DNA of 64,000 nucleotides from Hathewaya massiliensis (GCF_902143515.1 NZ_CABFVD010000001.1:874122-938121), one strand, 5' to 3'; numbered from the stretch's first letter, positions 36,698 to 46,702 are shown. Notes: generated from the letters alone by a model not told the origin. Numbers and translations are program-made.

Positions 36698-38425
36698 CTA
36701 TCTTACCTCCTTTCCCACTTGAGACCGGAATATATCTTTATAAACATTACACTTCTCCATAAGTTCTCTATGTTTGCCAATGCCAACTACTTCTCCATTA
36801 TCAAATACTATTATTTTATCAGCATGCATAACGGAAGTAATACGTTGAGCAATTATTATACATGTAAGATTATGAGAATACTTTTTAAGCCCTTCTTTTA
36901 TTTTTTCTTCAGTGATTACATCTATTGCACTGGTACAATCATCTAATATAAGAATTTCTGGTTTTTTAACTAATGCCCTAGCAATAGAAATACGTTGCTT
37001 TTGTCCACCAGATAAATTTACCCCTCCTTGCCCTAGAACAGTATCATATCCTTCAGGTAAGGATTTAATAAATTCATGTGCCTGTGAAGCTTCAGATGCT
37101 TTTTCAATTTCTTCATAAGTAGCATTTTCACTACCCCATCTTATATTATCTGCCACTGTTCCAGAAAAAAGAACTATTTTTTGAGGAACTATGGATATTT
37201 TATCTCTAAGGTTTTTTGTATTTATATTTTTAACATCAATGTTATTTATTTTTATATTTCCAGAATTAGCATGATAAAAACCTGTGATTAAATTGACAAC
37301 AGTACTTTTGCCTGAACCTGTAGAGCCTATAATTCCAATAGTCTCCCCTGATATGCAAGAAAAAGATACATCCTTAAGAACAGGTCTCCCGAAGTTACCT
37401 GAATAAGAAAAACTTACATTTTCAAAATCTATTTTTCCTTTTACATCATCATTATAAGATCCATTTTCCATAGGATTTAGATTATCCTCCTCTGAAAATA
37501 TCTCCCCTATACGCTCAGCAGAGGCTCTTGCTCTAACAAGCATGGTAAAGACAAAGGATATCATCATTAATGAAAATAATATCTGAGTCATATAATTTGT
37601 AAATGCAATTATCTGCCCTACTTGCATACTTCCATTATTTACTCTAAATCCACCTATCCAAATAATTGCTACTATACCTAAATTAACAGTAAGAGTAATA
37701 CCTGGTGAAAATATAGCCATTACCTGCATAGCCTTAGTGGATACTCTTGCTAACTCTTCATTGGATTTTTGAAAACGTTCTGTTTCATAATTAAACCTAT
37801 TAAAAGCCTTAACAACTCTAACCCCTGCTAAATATTCCTTCATTACACCATTTACTTTATCTATGGCCTTTTGAATCCTTATAAAAAAAGGATATCCAAT
37901 CTTCATATTCATAAATATTAGTACACCTACTATAGGAATAACCACCACAAAAATCAAGGACATTTTAGAGTTAAGTCTTATAGCCATAATCAAGCTTCCT
38001 ATGCATAAAATAGGTGCCTTAACAAAAATCCTCATAAGACCATTAACAAAGTTTTGTACCTGTGTTACATCATTAGTTAGCCTAGTTACCAAAGATGCCT
38101 TATCATATTTATCTATATCCTCAAAAGAAAGCCTTTGTATCTTCTTAAAAAGATCAACCCTAAGTTCTGTACCAAATCTTTGTGATACATTACTTGATAT
38201 AATATTACGGCTTACAGCAGCCAAAGCCCCCAATGCAGTAATCCCAAGCATTATAGCTCCCATATGTAATACAAAGTCCATGTTTTTACCCCGAACCCCT
38301 ATATCAACTATCTTAGACATTATAGTTGGTTGCATAAGGTCGCAAATTGCTTCTATGGTTAAACAAACCACTGCAAGACAAAAAGGTTTCCAATACTTTT
38401 TAATATATTTATTTAAAAATTTCAT
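36698..38425 (-). CDS. Heterodimeric ABC exporter subunit with degenerate catalytic site
   Basis: A 575-aa half-transporter with six TM helices (about 15-310). The ATPase domain has Walker A GSTGSGKST, signature LSGGQKQRI, ILDDCTSAID and IIAQRITS. Asp replaces the catalytic Glu after Walker B and Gln replaces the switch His, so its ATP site is the degenerate one of the pair. An ATG at 38479 is in frame, but AAAGGAGGG sits directly before the ATG at 38425, which is chosen. The next gene begins 1 nt after its stop. Confidence 0.88.
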   Translation of the reverse strand: MKFLNKYIKKYWKPFCLAVVCLTIEAICDLMQPTIMSKIVDIGVRGKNMDFVLHMGAIMLGITALGALAAVSRNIISSNVSQRFGTELRVDLFKKIQRLSFEDIDKYDKASLVTRLTNDVTQVQNFVNGLMRIFVKAPILCIGSLIMAIRLNSKMSLIFVVVIPIVGVLIFMNMKIGYPFFIRIQKAIDKVNGVMKEYLAGVRVVKAFNRFNYETERFQKSNEELARVSTKAMQVMAIFSPGITLTVNLGIVAIIWIGGFRVNNGSMQVGQIIAFTNYMTQILFSLMMISFVFTMLVRARASAERIGEIFSEEDNLNPMENGSYNDDVKGKIDFENVSFSYSGNFGRPVLKDVSFSCISGETIGIIGSTGSGKSTVVNLITGFYHANSGNIKINNIDVKNINTKNLRDKISIVPQKIVLFSGTVADNIRWGSENATYEEIEKASEASQAHEFIKSLPEGYDTVLGQGGVNLSGGQKQRISIARALVKKPEILILDDCTSAIDVITEEKIKEGLKKYSHNLTCIIIAQRITSVMHADKIIVFDNGEVVGIGKHRELMEKCNVYKDIFRSQVGKEVR

Positions 38426-38570
38426 TGATATTCCCTCCTTTCTATAAGAAAATTGTTTATATACAATACTTTTAATCAATTTTTATTTATATACCAATTA
38501 GATATGTAACTTTCAAATCTACTATACCATTATATTATATCCACTTTAAGTGAGTTTTTTATATTATAAA

Positions 38571-38599
38571 AAGTGCCGAGAAAAACTCGACACCTTTAC
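38571..38599 (-). terminator. Terminator of gltX
   Basis: On the minus strand GTGTCGAG pairs with CTCGGCAC (one G-U), extended by A/T pairs and followed by TTTTTATAAT. Confidence 0.8.
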
Positions 38600-38608
38600 T
38601 TTTATAGC

Positions 38609-40270
38609 TTATATATCTAAGAACTTTTCAAATCTTTCTTTTACTTTATCTTGACCTAATATACTCATAATAGTGTAAATATCAGGTGTATTGCTTCTAT
38701 GTGATAAAGCTGCTCTTACTGCACCTGCAACATCTGAAATCATACCTTTATATTGGTCTGGATTTGCTTTATAGTCTTTTCTATTTGCACAGTATCCTAA
38801 CTCTAAGCCAATTGCTTTTAAATCTTCAAACCATTCCTCTTGGCTAGTAGCATTAACATTGTATTTATTCATGTATACTTTTATTATTTCTTTTGCTGCC
38901 TCTAATGTTAATGTCTTTGGTAATTCAACTTGTTCAGTAGTTTCTCTGTAGAATAATTCATCAAAGAAATAAAATATTTTTTCTTTTACTTCATCCCACT
39001 TAGCATAGTCTTTTCTTGGTTTTGGTCCTTCTTTATCTATATTAAATATTTCTTTAGAGATTTTTTCATTACTTGTAACTAATTCATACATTTCTGCATC
39101 GAATTCTTTTGCCCAAGCTACATAGTTATCGTAAACTACATCAGCTTTCATTTTGCAAATAACATTTTTACTTACATCATTTAATTTTACTATATCAAAT
39201 AAAGCTCCTGATTTACTCATTTTATCTAAATCTACTGGGAATTCATGATAATCAGTTGTAGGGTTTTCTTCTCTCCACTCTTCAAAAGTTGAGTTTATGA
39301 TATTTAATAAATATTCAATAACTGAAACCGTCGGATATCCAACTTCTTTATAATAAGAAACAGCAGCTTCAGCATCTTTTCTCTTTGATAATTTTCTCTT
39401 TGAACCATTATCATTTTTCATTATTGTTGGAATATGTGCATATTGTGGTCTTTCTAAACCTAATGTTTCAAATAGTTGAACATGTATAGGTAATGATGAT
39501 AACCATTCCTCTCCTCTTATAACATGCGTAGTTCCCATTAAAGCATCATCTACAGCATGTGCAAAATGGTATGTTGGTAATCCATCACCTTTTATTATAA
39601 CAATATCTTGATTATTTTCTGGAAATGATATATCTCCTTTTATTAAATCATGAAACTCAACTCTATTTTCTATATTTCCTAGTGACTTTAATCTTAAAAT
39701 ATACTCTTCGCCTGCTTCTATTTTAGCTATAGCTTCTTCTGGAGTTAAATTTCTATACTTTGCATATTCACCATAATATCCTGGAGTTATTTTTTCAGCT
39801 ATTTGCTTTTCCCTTAAAGCTGTTAATTCCTCAGGAGTACAGAAACATGGGTAGGCCAATCCCTTAGCAAGCAAATCTTTAGCAAAAGCCTTATATATTT
39901 CCGCTCTTTGACTTTGTCTATATGGACCATATTCCCCCTTAAAAGTTTCTTGCCCTGTCATACCTTCATTAAAATCCATTCCAAAGTTATGCATTGTTTG
40001 AATTGTATCTTCAATTGCTCCTTGAACTTCCCTTTTTTGGTCTGTATCCTCTATTCTTAAATAGAAAACACCTTCACTTTGGCTTGCTAATCTTTCATTT
40101 ATTAAAGCTGCAAATACTCCTCCGATATGTTGAAACCCTGTTGGTGATGGCGCATATCTAGTAACCTTTGCACCTTCTTTTAAATTTCTCTTTGGATATT
40201 TTTCAATATAATACTTCGGTGTCTTATCAACATTAGGAAATATTATATTAGCTAATTTTTCTAAACTCAT
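38609..40270 (-). CDS. gltX: Glutamate-tRNA ligase
   Basis: A 553-aa class I synthetase that charges tRNA-Glu. [13 protein letters not shown] holds the HIGH-type signature near residue 45, and [11 protein letters not shown] is the KMSKS-type loop near residue 295. The C-terminal anticodon-binding domain is helical. The length is longer than the 480-aa average but fits the clostridial GlnRS/GluRS-like form. AGGAGGTAGG precedes the ATG. Expression is controlled by the T-box upstream, sensing uncharged tRNA-Glu. Confidence 0.93.
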   Translation of the reverse strand: MSLEKLANIIFPNVDKTPKYYIEKYPKRNLKEGAKVTRYAPSPTGFQHIGGVFAALINERLASQSEGVFYLRIEDTDQKREVQGAIEDTIQTMHNFGMDFNEGMTGQETFKGEYGPYRQSQRAEIYKAFAKDLLAKGLAYPCFCTPEELTALREKQIAEKITPGYYGEYAKYRNLTPEEAIAKIEAGEEYILRLKSLGNIENRVEFHDLIKGDISFPENNQDIVIIKGDGLPTYHFAHAVDDALMGTTHVIRGEEWLSSLPIHVQLFETLGLERPQYAHIPTIMKNDNGSKRKLSKRKDAEAAVSYYKEVGYPTVSVIEYLLNIINSTFEEWREENPTTDYHEFPVDLDKMSKSGALFDIVKLNDVSKNVICKMKADVVYDNYVAWAKEFDAEMYELVTSNEKISKEIFNIDKEGPKPRKDYAKWDEVKEKIFYFFDELFYRETTEQVELPKTLTLEAAKEIIKVYMNKYNVNATSQEEWFEDLKAIGLELGYCANRKDYKANPDQYKGMISDVAGAVRAALSHRSNTPDIYTIMSILGQDKVKERFEKFLDI

Positions 40271-40297
40271 TTTCCTACCTCCTAAAACTGTATAAAT

Positions 40298-40560
40298 ATA
40301 AAAAACTTTCGTCCCAAAACCATAGGACGAAAGTTATTTCCGCGTTACCACCTAAATTGATTAAGTAAACTTAATCCACTTATTATCTCTATATGGGGAG
40401 AATCCCCTAAACCTACTACACAATAAAGCTTTCAGTTTATGCTCCAGAGCTTCTTTCTATAGAATCAAATACTAGGCTTGCACCCTCCCTAACTCGCTTT
40501 AAATCAATATCTATATACTCTTCTCTTTCAACACAATTATCAATATTAGTCTTTACAAAA
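40298..40560 (-). promoter_or_regulatory. T-box leader of gltX
   Basis: On the minus strand Stem I shows GGTGCAAGCC and, on its 3' side, ATAGAAAGAAGCTCTGGAGC, where GAA fits a glutamate specifier codon. The T-box bulge sequence GGTGGTAACGCGG lies at about 40353-40341. Next comes the terminator hairpin CTTTCGTCC/GGACGAAAG (40334-40305) with a T-run. Uncharged tRNA-Glu would stabilise the antiterminator and let gltX be transcribed. Confidence 0.9.
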
Positions 40561-40569
40561 TATAGTACT

Positions 40570-40598
40570 ATTATACCTATACCACTGGCTATTGTAAA
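40570..40598 (-). promoter_or_regulatory. Promoter of the T-box/gltX transcript
   Basis: On the minus strand TTTACA (40598-40593) and TATAAT (40575-40570) are separated by 17 bases, just upstream of the leader. Confidence 0.65.
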
Positions 40599-40671
40599 TG
40601 GTATACTTCAAAAATAATACCACTCACTTAAAAAGTGGTATAATTAAAGGTGACGTATTGGAGGTGTTTTT

Positions 40672-40770
40672 ATGAATATATATGATACATTCAGCTGTAA
40701 ATCAACTTGCTCCTTGCAGAGACTACAAAAGTCAGCTATGCTTTGTTTGGAGCCTAAACGATTGAATTAG
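40672..40770 (+). CDS. Possible 32-aa small protein
   Basis: A GGAGGTG site 7 nt before ATG opens a 32-codon frame with three Cys and a basic end (starting MNIYDTFSCKSTCS). It lies in the 590-bp gap upstream of the CD3324-type gene. No family is recognised. AGCTATG inside it can pair with CATAGCT about 70 nt downstream, so the stretch may instead be a leader for that gene. Confidence 0.3.
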   Translation: MNIYDTFSCKSTCSLQRLQKSAMLCLEPKRLN

Positions 40771-40861
40771 CTGAGATGCATTATACGTTTTAGGTTCTGT
40801 AACACATAGCTTTTAGTATTCTTTGCTTTAAGTAATATGATAAAAGTAAAGGAGTAAGAAA

Positions 40862-41140
40862 ATGAAGTATGTAAAAGCACAAGATGTGTTACCAGAGGAA
40901 ATCCTTGAAATAATACAAAAATATGTAGATGGGCAATATCTTTATATACCCAGAAAAAATGAAAATCATAAGTCCTGGGGAGAAAAAAGTGGTATAAAGA
41001 ATAACCTTAAGGCGAGAAATAGTGAAATTTATAAAAAATACATTAATGGAACTACTATTAATGTACTAACTCAAGAATATTACCTATCAGAAAAGAGTAT
41101 AAGAAGAATAATAGCTCAAGAAAAAGGTCGATGCTCATAA
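40862..41140 (+). CDS. CD3324-family HTH protein
   Basis: A 92-aa protein matching the CD3324 family of small Firmicute regulators distantly related to Mor/C activators. Visible are the conserved VLPEEILEIIQKYVDGQYLYIPRK and WGEKSG, and a C-terminal helix-turn-helix (about 62-88, with TTINVLTQEYYLSEKSIRRII). It is probably a DNA-binding protein of about 11 kDa. The target is unknown. It is followed by a strong hairpin. AAAGGAGTAAGAAA precedes the ATG. Confidence 0.75.
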   Translation: MKYVKAQDVLPEEILEIIQKYVDGQYLYIPRKNENHKSWGEKSGIKNNLKARNSEIYKKYINGTTINVLTQEYYLSEKSIRRIIAQEKGRCS

Positions 41141-41192
41141 TCAATACAGAATTATTTATTAGATTGAATACTTATTTTAAAACATGTTATGA

Positions 41193-41215
41193 TTTCATTG
41201 TAATATTCAATGAAA
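41193..41215 (+). repeat. Hairpin in the fusB-like leader
   Basis: TTTCATTG and CAATGAAA form a perfect 8-bp stem with a 7-base loop, about 165 nt before the FusB-like start. Confidence 0.5.
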
Positions 41216-41281
41216 GTTATAATTTTCAATTTAAAATAATCATAAATACAATAATTGTAGGTATATATTATATTTAAAATT

Positions 41282-41326
41282 AAGATGATTATTATTACTT
41301 TCAGTTGGAGTAATAATAATCATCTT
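41282..41326. terminator. Perfect 18-bp hairpin, terminator or attenuator before the fusB-like gene
   Basis: AAGATGATTATTATTACT (41282-41299) is exactly complementary to 41309-41326 around a 9-base loop and is followed by TTATCTATT. It ends the CD3324-type transcript. If the FusB-like promoter lies upstream, it would also act as an attenuator 51 nt before that start. Confidence 0.7.
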
Positions 41327-41377
41327 TTATCTATTACTATGTAAAAAATAAAATTTTAGAAAAGAGGGCTAAAGCTT

Positions 41378-42037
41378 ATGAAAGCTTTTATAAAAAAACA
41401 TGAGTATAATTATATAAAAAAATGCTTACATGACTTAAACAATGCTTTTAGGGATTGTATAGATATTAATGTTATTGAAGCAACTAAATCATATATCCAT
41501 AATAAAATACTATGTATTTTTACAAATTTATCTGAAGAAGAAAAAGAGATACTTGATATTAGTAAAATAACTGATCCCCTACACATTGATAAGTATTTAG
41601 AGGATTTAAATGAATATGTATATGGAATGCCAAATATTACAAAGGAACAAATTATTAAATTGTTTAAAAAAGAAAAGAATCTTAAACTTCAAAATCTAAA
41701 AGTGGAAGATTCAAAAAAGGTGTATTTAAGTTGGATTGATGAATCAGCTAGAAAATTATTTATAATCTACAATATGAATGATAAACCTATAGGTATGGTA
41801 TGCAGAATTCAAAATTACAATTCCAACAATACTAATATGTGTGCCCTTTGCAATCATATAGGTAGTCAAAATGAAATAGCTTTTGTTTCCTCTACCTGTA
41901 AGACCCCTAATGCTAAAGAAGGTACTTATAAGTCTATAGGCTTTAGTATATGTTTAGATAGCGAGAAGTGTAATGAGCGAATTGTGTCTATTGAAAAGTT
42001 AGAGAAAATTTTAAAGGATATTAACACAAGCCACTAA
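41378..42037 (+). CDS. FusB/FusC-like EF-G-binding protein
   Basis: A 219-aa two-domain protein. The N-terminal part (about 1-85) is a helical bundle. The C-terminal FBP domain has a four-Cys zinc finger: CALCN (about 150), a Cys in SSTCK, then SICLDSEKCNERI. FusB proteins bind EF-G and release it from fusidic-acid-stalled ribosomes. Chromosomal clostridial and listerial homologues can give low-level resistance. AGAGGG precedes the ATG. The upstream hairpins suggest attenuation, as known for staphylococcal fusB. Confidence 0.8.
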   Translation: MKAFIKKHEYNYIKKCLHDLNNAFRDCIDINVIEATKSYIHNKILCIFTNLSEEEKEILDISKITDPLHIDKYLEDLNEYVYGMPNITKEQIIKLFKKEKNLKLQNLKVEDSKKVYLSWIDESARKLFIIYNMNDKPIGMVCRIQNYNSNNTNMCALCNHIGSQNEIAFVSSTCKTPNAKEGTYKSIGFSICLDSEKCNERIVSIEKLEKILKDINTSH

Positions 42038-42084
42038 AATAAATTGGATGGAATAAAAAGTTTAAACTATAAAAATATAAGTCA

Positions 42085-42123
42085 AGCACAAACCTTGTAA
42101 GAATCTTATACAAAGTTTGTGCT
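42085..42123. terminator. Terminator after the FusB-like gene
   Basis: AGCACAAAC and GTTTGTGCT arms, extended by TTGTA/TACAA, form a long hairpin followed by ATTTT on the plus strand. Confidence 0.75.
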
Positions 42124-42136
42124 ATTTTAAAATTTA

Positions 42137-42271
42137 TCATTTTAATAGCCTAGTGTTTCTCCAACAATAAAATGTGTTTTTATACTCTTCATCTACTTTT
42201 AAAAATTTTTTTTCATAAAACATAAGAAATAAATATAGTCCTACATTCATTGAGTGTAAACCATAATACAT
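42137..42271 (-). CDS. Possible 44-aa small protein or gene remnant
   Basis: A 44-codon frame opens with ATG 1 nt after the permease stop. The first half is hydrophobic (VGLYLFLMFYEKK), followed by a charged tail ending CWRNTRLLK. There is no good ribosome site, so it would rely on coupling to the permease gene. It may be a real accessory peptide or the tail of a lost gene. Family not recognised. Confidence 0.3.
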   Translation of the reverse strand: MYYGLHSMNVGLYLFLMFYEKKFLKVDEEYKNTFYCWRNTRLLK

Positions 42272-42272
42272 C

Positions 42273-44246
42273 TTATAATACAACTTGTTTTTTATATCTA
42301 TTTGAGGTTAGAAAATAGAATATAATTTGAATAACAAAGTATACTCCAAAAACAAACAAGCTATTTTTCAACATGTATTCACCATCATTAATCTTATTAA
42401 AGACTGCAGATAAATAGAACCCTATACATACTAAAGATATGATTGGTGGTACAAGGAACACTGCACCTAATTCTTTCATAATCAAAGCCTTAATTTCCTT
42501 TCTGCTTAAACCTATTTTCACTAATTGCTTACTTCTTTCTCTATCCTCTTCAATAGAAGTTATTGTTTTAAAATATATAACTGCTGCACTTCCTACTAAA
42601 AACATCATTCCCATAAAACTGCTTATAAATAGCATAAAACTATTTTCTTTTATAGCTTCATCAAATATTTTTGTCCTAGTAATTAAGGTATCACTAACCT
42701 TTTTCCCAAAATTGGCTTCTAATTCATTACTTAGCCTGTCATATTTGCCCTCTTCTTTTAAATCAATAAGCACATCATAAGTAATGGCTTCATCCCCTAG
42801 CTTTTGCTTCATGGCTTTGTAATCCTCATTATTAACAACCACAACATCGCCTCTAAAATAATCCTTATTGTAAGATGAATTTACTATAGCAGCTACTTTC
42901 TCCTCTTTTTTCTCTTTAGGTACATATATGTACTCATCAGTATTGCGTTGAGCTTTATATTCACCTAGAGAAATTGCATTATTATTCATTACTTTTTTAG
43001 ATAAATCCAGCATAAAGCCTCCATCATAAAAGCTGCCTGTCTTTTCAGCATGGCAATAAAAGATTTCTCCTTTTTTTAAATTTAACTCATTATTTCCTAA
43101 ATCTTTATAGCTATCTTCACTTATAACTAGCATATTAGGTCTACGCCATAAGCAAGCGCCATCATTTACTCTAATATTAGGAATATTTAGTCCTTCTACT
43201 TCACTGTACCTTTTTACCTCTACTAAATTCTTAGTGACAAAATCTTTAATATTCCTATCTTTAATGGCACTTTTATCAACTATAAAACTCATATTATACG
43301 GAAACAGTGCATCTACTTGCTTCTCGGTTGATTTATACATGCTGTAAGCAAAAGAAATAAATATTATTCCTCCAGAAACCATTAAGGTAACCACATATAA
43401 AACTATTCTATAAGATATAAACCTGTGTGAAAGAGAATTAATAAATAAAATATTATTATTGTAGGCTTTCTTAAATTTTTTCATAACCTTTACTACTACT
43501 GTCATTGAAAATCCTATCAATAAGTAAACCGACACTATTGTGCCCACTACAGGAGCTAAAGAGAATGTACTCCCTCTGCTATTTATTTTCCTGTCAGCTA
43601 TCATCTTAACAATTACAAAAGAGCCTATAAATATTATTATTCCTATTACGCCTAAAATAGTGTTTGTACTTCCTATATCTTTCTTTGACTTTGACTTTAG
43701 TATATTTATAACTGAATATCTGTTTAAAAATATCATCTGATACATTGTAGTAAATAAAAATATTATAAATGAGATTAATAATACTGCTCCATAAGCCTTA
43801 AGGCTTAAAGAAATGCTTATATTGTCAATCTTCAGTATTTTTCCTATAGCCATATGAAAAAGTTTTGAAAATATGCTTCCTGAGAGAGAGGAAAATAGAA
43901 ATGATGCTAAAGAAATTATAATATTTTCATAGCAAAGTATTTTTATTATTTCCTTTGAAGTTAATCCCATTGTAAAATATACTCCAAATTCTCTCCCTCT
44001 GTATTTTGTAAATGAAACTGTGGTAAAGATTATAAATGCTGCTGAAAAAGCTATCATAAGAATCACTATAGTATTTAAATCTCCCTTTAAGGCCAGGAAT
44101 TCTTTGTTTTCCATAAACTTAGGACTAAAAACTAAAGTAAAAAACATAAACAATATACACTGAATTATACTATTACCAAGAAGATATGCCATATAATTCT
44201 TAATATTATGCTTGATATTTTTTATAATCATTGAAGAAAAATCCAC
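42273..44246 (-). CDS. BceB-type ABC permease for antimicrobial peptide resistance
   Basis: A 657-aa permease with ten TM helices in the Bce pattern: one, three, four with FtsX-like folds, then a large extracellular domain of about 210 residues between TM7 and TM8 (about 310-525), and two or three at the end. Such permeases bind lipid II-cycle antibiotics (bacitracin, nisin and others), free the target and signal to the BceS kinase. The GTG start overlaps the ATPase stop (TAGTG). Its kinase partner is disrupted (see 45073-50143). Confidence 0.85.
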   Translation of the reverse strand: MDFSSMIIKNIKHNIKNYMAYLLGNSIIQCILFMFFTLVFSPKFMENKEFLALKGDLNTIVILMIAFSAAFIIFTTVSFTKYRGREFGVYFTMGLTSKEIIKILCYENIIISLASFLFSSLSGSIFSKLFHMAIGKILKIDNISISLSLKAYGAVLLISFIIFLFTTMYQMIFLNRYSVINILKSKSKKDIGSTNTILGVIGIIIFIGSFVIVKMIADRKINSRGSTFSLAPVVGTIVSVYLLIGFSMTVVVKVMKKFKKAYNNNILFINSLSHRFISYRIVLYVVTLMVSGGIIFISFAYSMYKSTEKQVDALFPYNMSFIVDKSAIKDRNIKDFVTKNLVEVKRYSEVEGLNIPNIRVNDGACLWRRPNMLVISEDSYKDLGNNELNLKKGEIFYCHAEKTGSFYDGGFMLDLSKKVMNNNAISLGEYKAQRNTDEYIYVPKEKKEEKVAAIVNSSYNKDYFRGDVVVVNNEDYKAMKQKLGDEAITYDVLIDLKEEGKYDRLSNELEANFGKKVSDTLITRTKIFDEAIKENSFMLFISSFMGMMFLVGSAAVIYFKTITSIEEDRERSKQLVKIGLSRKEIKALIMKELGAVFLVPPIISLVCIGFYLSAVFNKINDGEYMLKNSLFVFGVYFVIQIIFYFLTSNRYKKQVVL

Positions 44247-45001
44247 TATTCCTCCCCCCCTATAACCAATTGTGCTTCTATTACCTTATCAAAAAACTCT
44301 TTTCTGTTTCCATTAGAGTTTATCTCAAGCTTGATAGATCCATCCTTTATAAATATAATTCTCCTGCAAAAGGATGCTGCAAAGGGATCATGCGTTACCA
44401 TGACAATAGTAGCCTTTTTTTCTTCGTTTATCTTTTTAAAGTTTTCCATTATATTCATGGATGATTTCGAATCTAAATTTCCTGTAGGTTCATCTCCTAA
44501 TATTATTTTTGGTTCCTTTATTAATGCTCTAGCTTCTGCTGTTCTTTGCTTCTGACCTCCTGAAATATTATAGGGATAACTATTTTCAACATCTTTTAAT
44601 TCAAAACATTCCATTAATTCATTAACCTTGTCTTCAATAACCTTTGGCTTTATCTTGTCTAAGGTTAAGGGAAATCCTATATTTTCTTTTACAGTTAGAC
44701 TATCCAAAAGATTAAACTCCTGAAATATAAAGCCAATATTGTTTCTTCTGAAAATAGCCATATCATCTTTTTTCATGGTTAGAATATTTTTTCCGTCAAT
44801 AAAAACTTCGCCTGCAGTGGCCTTATCAATTCCAGCTAAAATATTTAATAAGGTTGTTTTGCCGCTGCCACTGGGCCCCATTACTCCCAAAAACTCTCCA
44901 TGCTCTACCTTAAAGGATATGTCATTAAGTGCTTTTACCGCCTGTACACCTTTAAAAGCGTCATAAACCTTTACTACCTTTTTACATTCTAAAACTTTCA
45001 T
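44246..45001 (-). CDS. BceA-type ABC ATPase
   Basis: A 251-aa ATPase of the MacB/LolD class. It has Walker A GPSGSGKTT, Q-loop FIFQEFN, signature NISGGQKQR, IILGDEPTGNLD and switch His VTHDP. ATG at 45016 is in frame, but the GAGGT site lies inside it, so ATG 45001 is used. It powers the BceB-type permease downstream, and together they form the resistance and flux-sensing module. The promoter serving it may now be separated from it by two insertion sequences. Confidence 0.87.
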   Translation of the reverse strand: MKVLECKKVVKVYDAFKGVQAVKALNDISFKVEHGEFLGVMGPSGSGKTTLLNILAGIDKATAGEVFIDGKNILTMKKDDMAIFRRNNIGFIFQEFNLLDSLTVKENIGFPLTLDKIKPKVIEDKVNELMECFELKDVENSYPYNISGGQKQRTAEARALIKEPKIILGDEPTGNLDSKSSMNIMENFKKINEEKKATIVMVTHDPFAASFCRRIIFIKDGSIKLEINSNGNRKEFFDKVIEAQLVIGGEE

Positions 45002-45072
45002 GTAAATATACCTCATTTCTTTTTAAACTTTATCTAAAGTATATTACCTGTTCTTATATTCTCAAATCTATT

Positions 45073-45908
45073 TTACTTACCTAACCTTACATCCATGAAA
45101 GGTTTCTCTTGCTTTAAATATGTAATGCTTACCCTTGTGCCTTTTGAAATCTCTGAATTTATTTCTATTTTATTATTTAAATTATCACAAATGTTTTTGC
45201 TCATATAAAGGCCTATACCTGTGGATTTTTCTTCTTTTCTTCCATTTCTTCCTGTAAAAAAGGCTTCAAAAACTCTGGAAAGCTCTTCTTTCTTTATCCC
45301 TACACCAAAGTCCTGTATATAAAGATTAATCTCATAATCATCCTCTTCTGCATAAAAGCATACCTTTCCTCCTGAAAATGAATACTTTATTGCGTTACTT
45401 ATAACCTGTCCAATAACATATTTACTCCATTTTTTATCTGACAAAATAAAATAGTCCTCAGGTATATTTGCCTCAGGAAATATATTAGAATATATAAAAT
45501 TTCTTTTTTGTGAATTTATGCTTTCCTTCACCAGCTCTTTTAAATTTAGTACTTCTGGAACGTAATCTTTAGAAAACTCTCCTAACCTAAATATATTTAA
45601 TACCCCTTCTAAATTCTTTTGCAACAAACTATTTTCATTCCTTATATCCTTAGCTGCATCTTCATTTGGTAGCTTATCCACAGCCAAATTAATTACTGCC
45701 ACAGAGGTTTTCATGTTATGAATCCATTGTATAAGTAATCTTTCCTTTTCTTCATAGTTATTCTCTAAAGAATATATCTTTGAGATATAATCGTTATGTA
45801 TCTCTCTAATCTCATCAAACACTTCTTCAAAATCACTATACTTATCCAAGTTATAAGAAGGACTTGTTTTTATTTCTTTAAGAGATTTATAAAATGAATT
45901 GTATACAT
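45073..45908 (-). pseudogene. BceS-type histidine kinase, 3' part (catalytic), interrupted
   Basis: The frame is open from the IS66 junction (target-site copy at 45909-45916) to the stop. It encodes the end of TM2, then the DHp helix with the phospho-acceptor His in QWIHNMKTS, and the ATPase with NAIKYSF, DFGVGIKKEEL and GIGLYMSKNI. Both TM helices lie in fragments on the far side of the insertions (48517-48572 and 50036-50143). A TTG at 45849 could start a soluble 258-aa kinase, but it has no ribosome site. The membrane part needed for sensing is lost. Confidence 0.9.
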
Positions 45909-46000
45909 AAAATTTGGTAAGCGTAAAAAATTAAGTATCTAGAAAACATATCCTCTCATTGATAAACTTAAGTAAAAGATTATCAATGGGAGGTTTACTT

Positions 46001-46342
46001 ATGTATAGAAAATTAGATAATGATACCTGGGAGGAATATTTAAATAAATTTAACTCTGTTAAAGATACAATAACAGTGAAAGATTTCTGTGCTGAAAATA
46101 ACCTTAATAAGAGTCAATTTTATTACCATAAAAAAAGGGTAGAAAAAGTAAATGAAAGTAATGAAAGTAAAGAAACTATTTTTCAGGCTATTTCTTTGAA
46201 TAGTAAAATTGATAATATTAAAGAAGATAAATCCACATTAAAAGAAGTGAAAATTAATGTAGGCAATGCTAATATACTTATTCCTGTTAGCGAAGCTACT
46301 TTAATAACAGCAATAATTAAGGAGTTAATTCTAAGATGTTAA
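46001..46342 (+). CDS. tnpA: IS66 TnpA
   Basis: A 113-aa accessory protein of IS66-family elements. WEEYLNKFN and ITVKDFCAENNLNKSQFYYHKK form the helix-turn-helix typical of TnpA. GGGAGGTTTACTT precedes the ATG at 46001; an upstream in-frame start at 45959 is unlikely. It overlaps tnpB by 7 nt. It is required for transposition of IS66-type elements, with no enzymatic motif. Confidence 0.85.
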   Translation: MYRKLDNDTWEEYLNKFNSVKDTITVKDFCAENNLNKSQFYYHKKRVEKVNESNESKETIFQAISLNSKIDNIKEDKSTLKEVKINVGNANILIPVSEATLITAIIKELILRC

Positions 46343-46686
46343 ATATAGATAAGGTAGAAAAAGTCTATCTTGCCTGCGGCTACACAGATTTAAGAAAAAG
46401 TATTGATGGATTAGTTATGATAGTGCAAAATCAATTTAAGTTAGATCCTTTTGATAAAGCATTATTTGTTTTTTGTAACAAGCAAATGGATAAATTAAAA
46501 ATTCTTCACTTTGATGAAGGCTTTTGGCTATATTATCATCGTTTAGAAGCTAATCGCTTCAAATGGCCAGCGACAGCTGATGATGCATTAAAGATTAATG
46601 TTGATGAATTACGTTGGCTTTTAAAAGGCTATGAAGTAAGAACAAAATCTAAATTTAAACCTGTAAAAGCAAGTAACTATTATTAA
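46336..46686 (+). CDS. tnpB: IS66 Orf2 (TnpB)
   Basis: A 116-aa protein with the conserved IS66 Orf2 sequence: VYLACGYTDLRKSIDGL near the N-terminus, FVFCNKQMDKLKIL and GFWLYYHRLE in the middle, WPATADDALKI later. It is essential with TnpA and TnpC in this family, although its biochemical role is unclear. It starts inside tnpA and is translationally coupled. Confidence 0.93.
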   Translation: MLNIDKVEKVYLACGYTDLRKSIDGLVMIVQNQFKLDPFDKALFVFCNKQMDKLKILHFDEGFWLYYHRLEANRFKWPATADDALKINVDELRWLLKGYEVRTKSKFKPVKASNYY

Positions 46687-46702
46687 AAAAATATCAACTT
46701 TT

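Noticed and set aside
45073-45849. Functional soluble 258-aa histidine kinase
   Set aside because: The TTG start has no ribosome site, and the frame continues upstream to the IS junction, so it is the tail of a disrupted gene.
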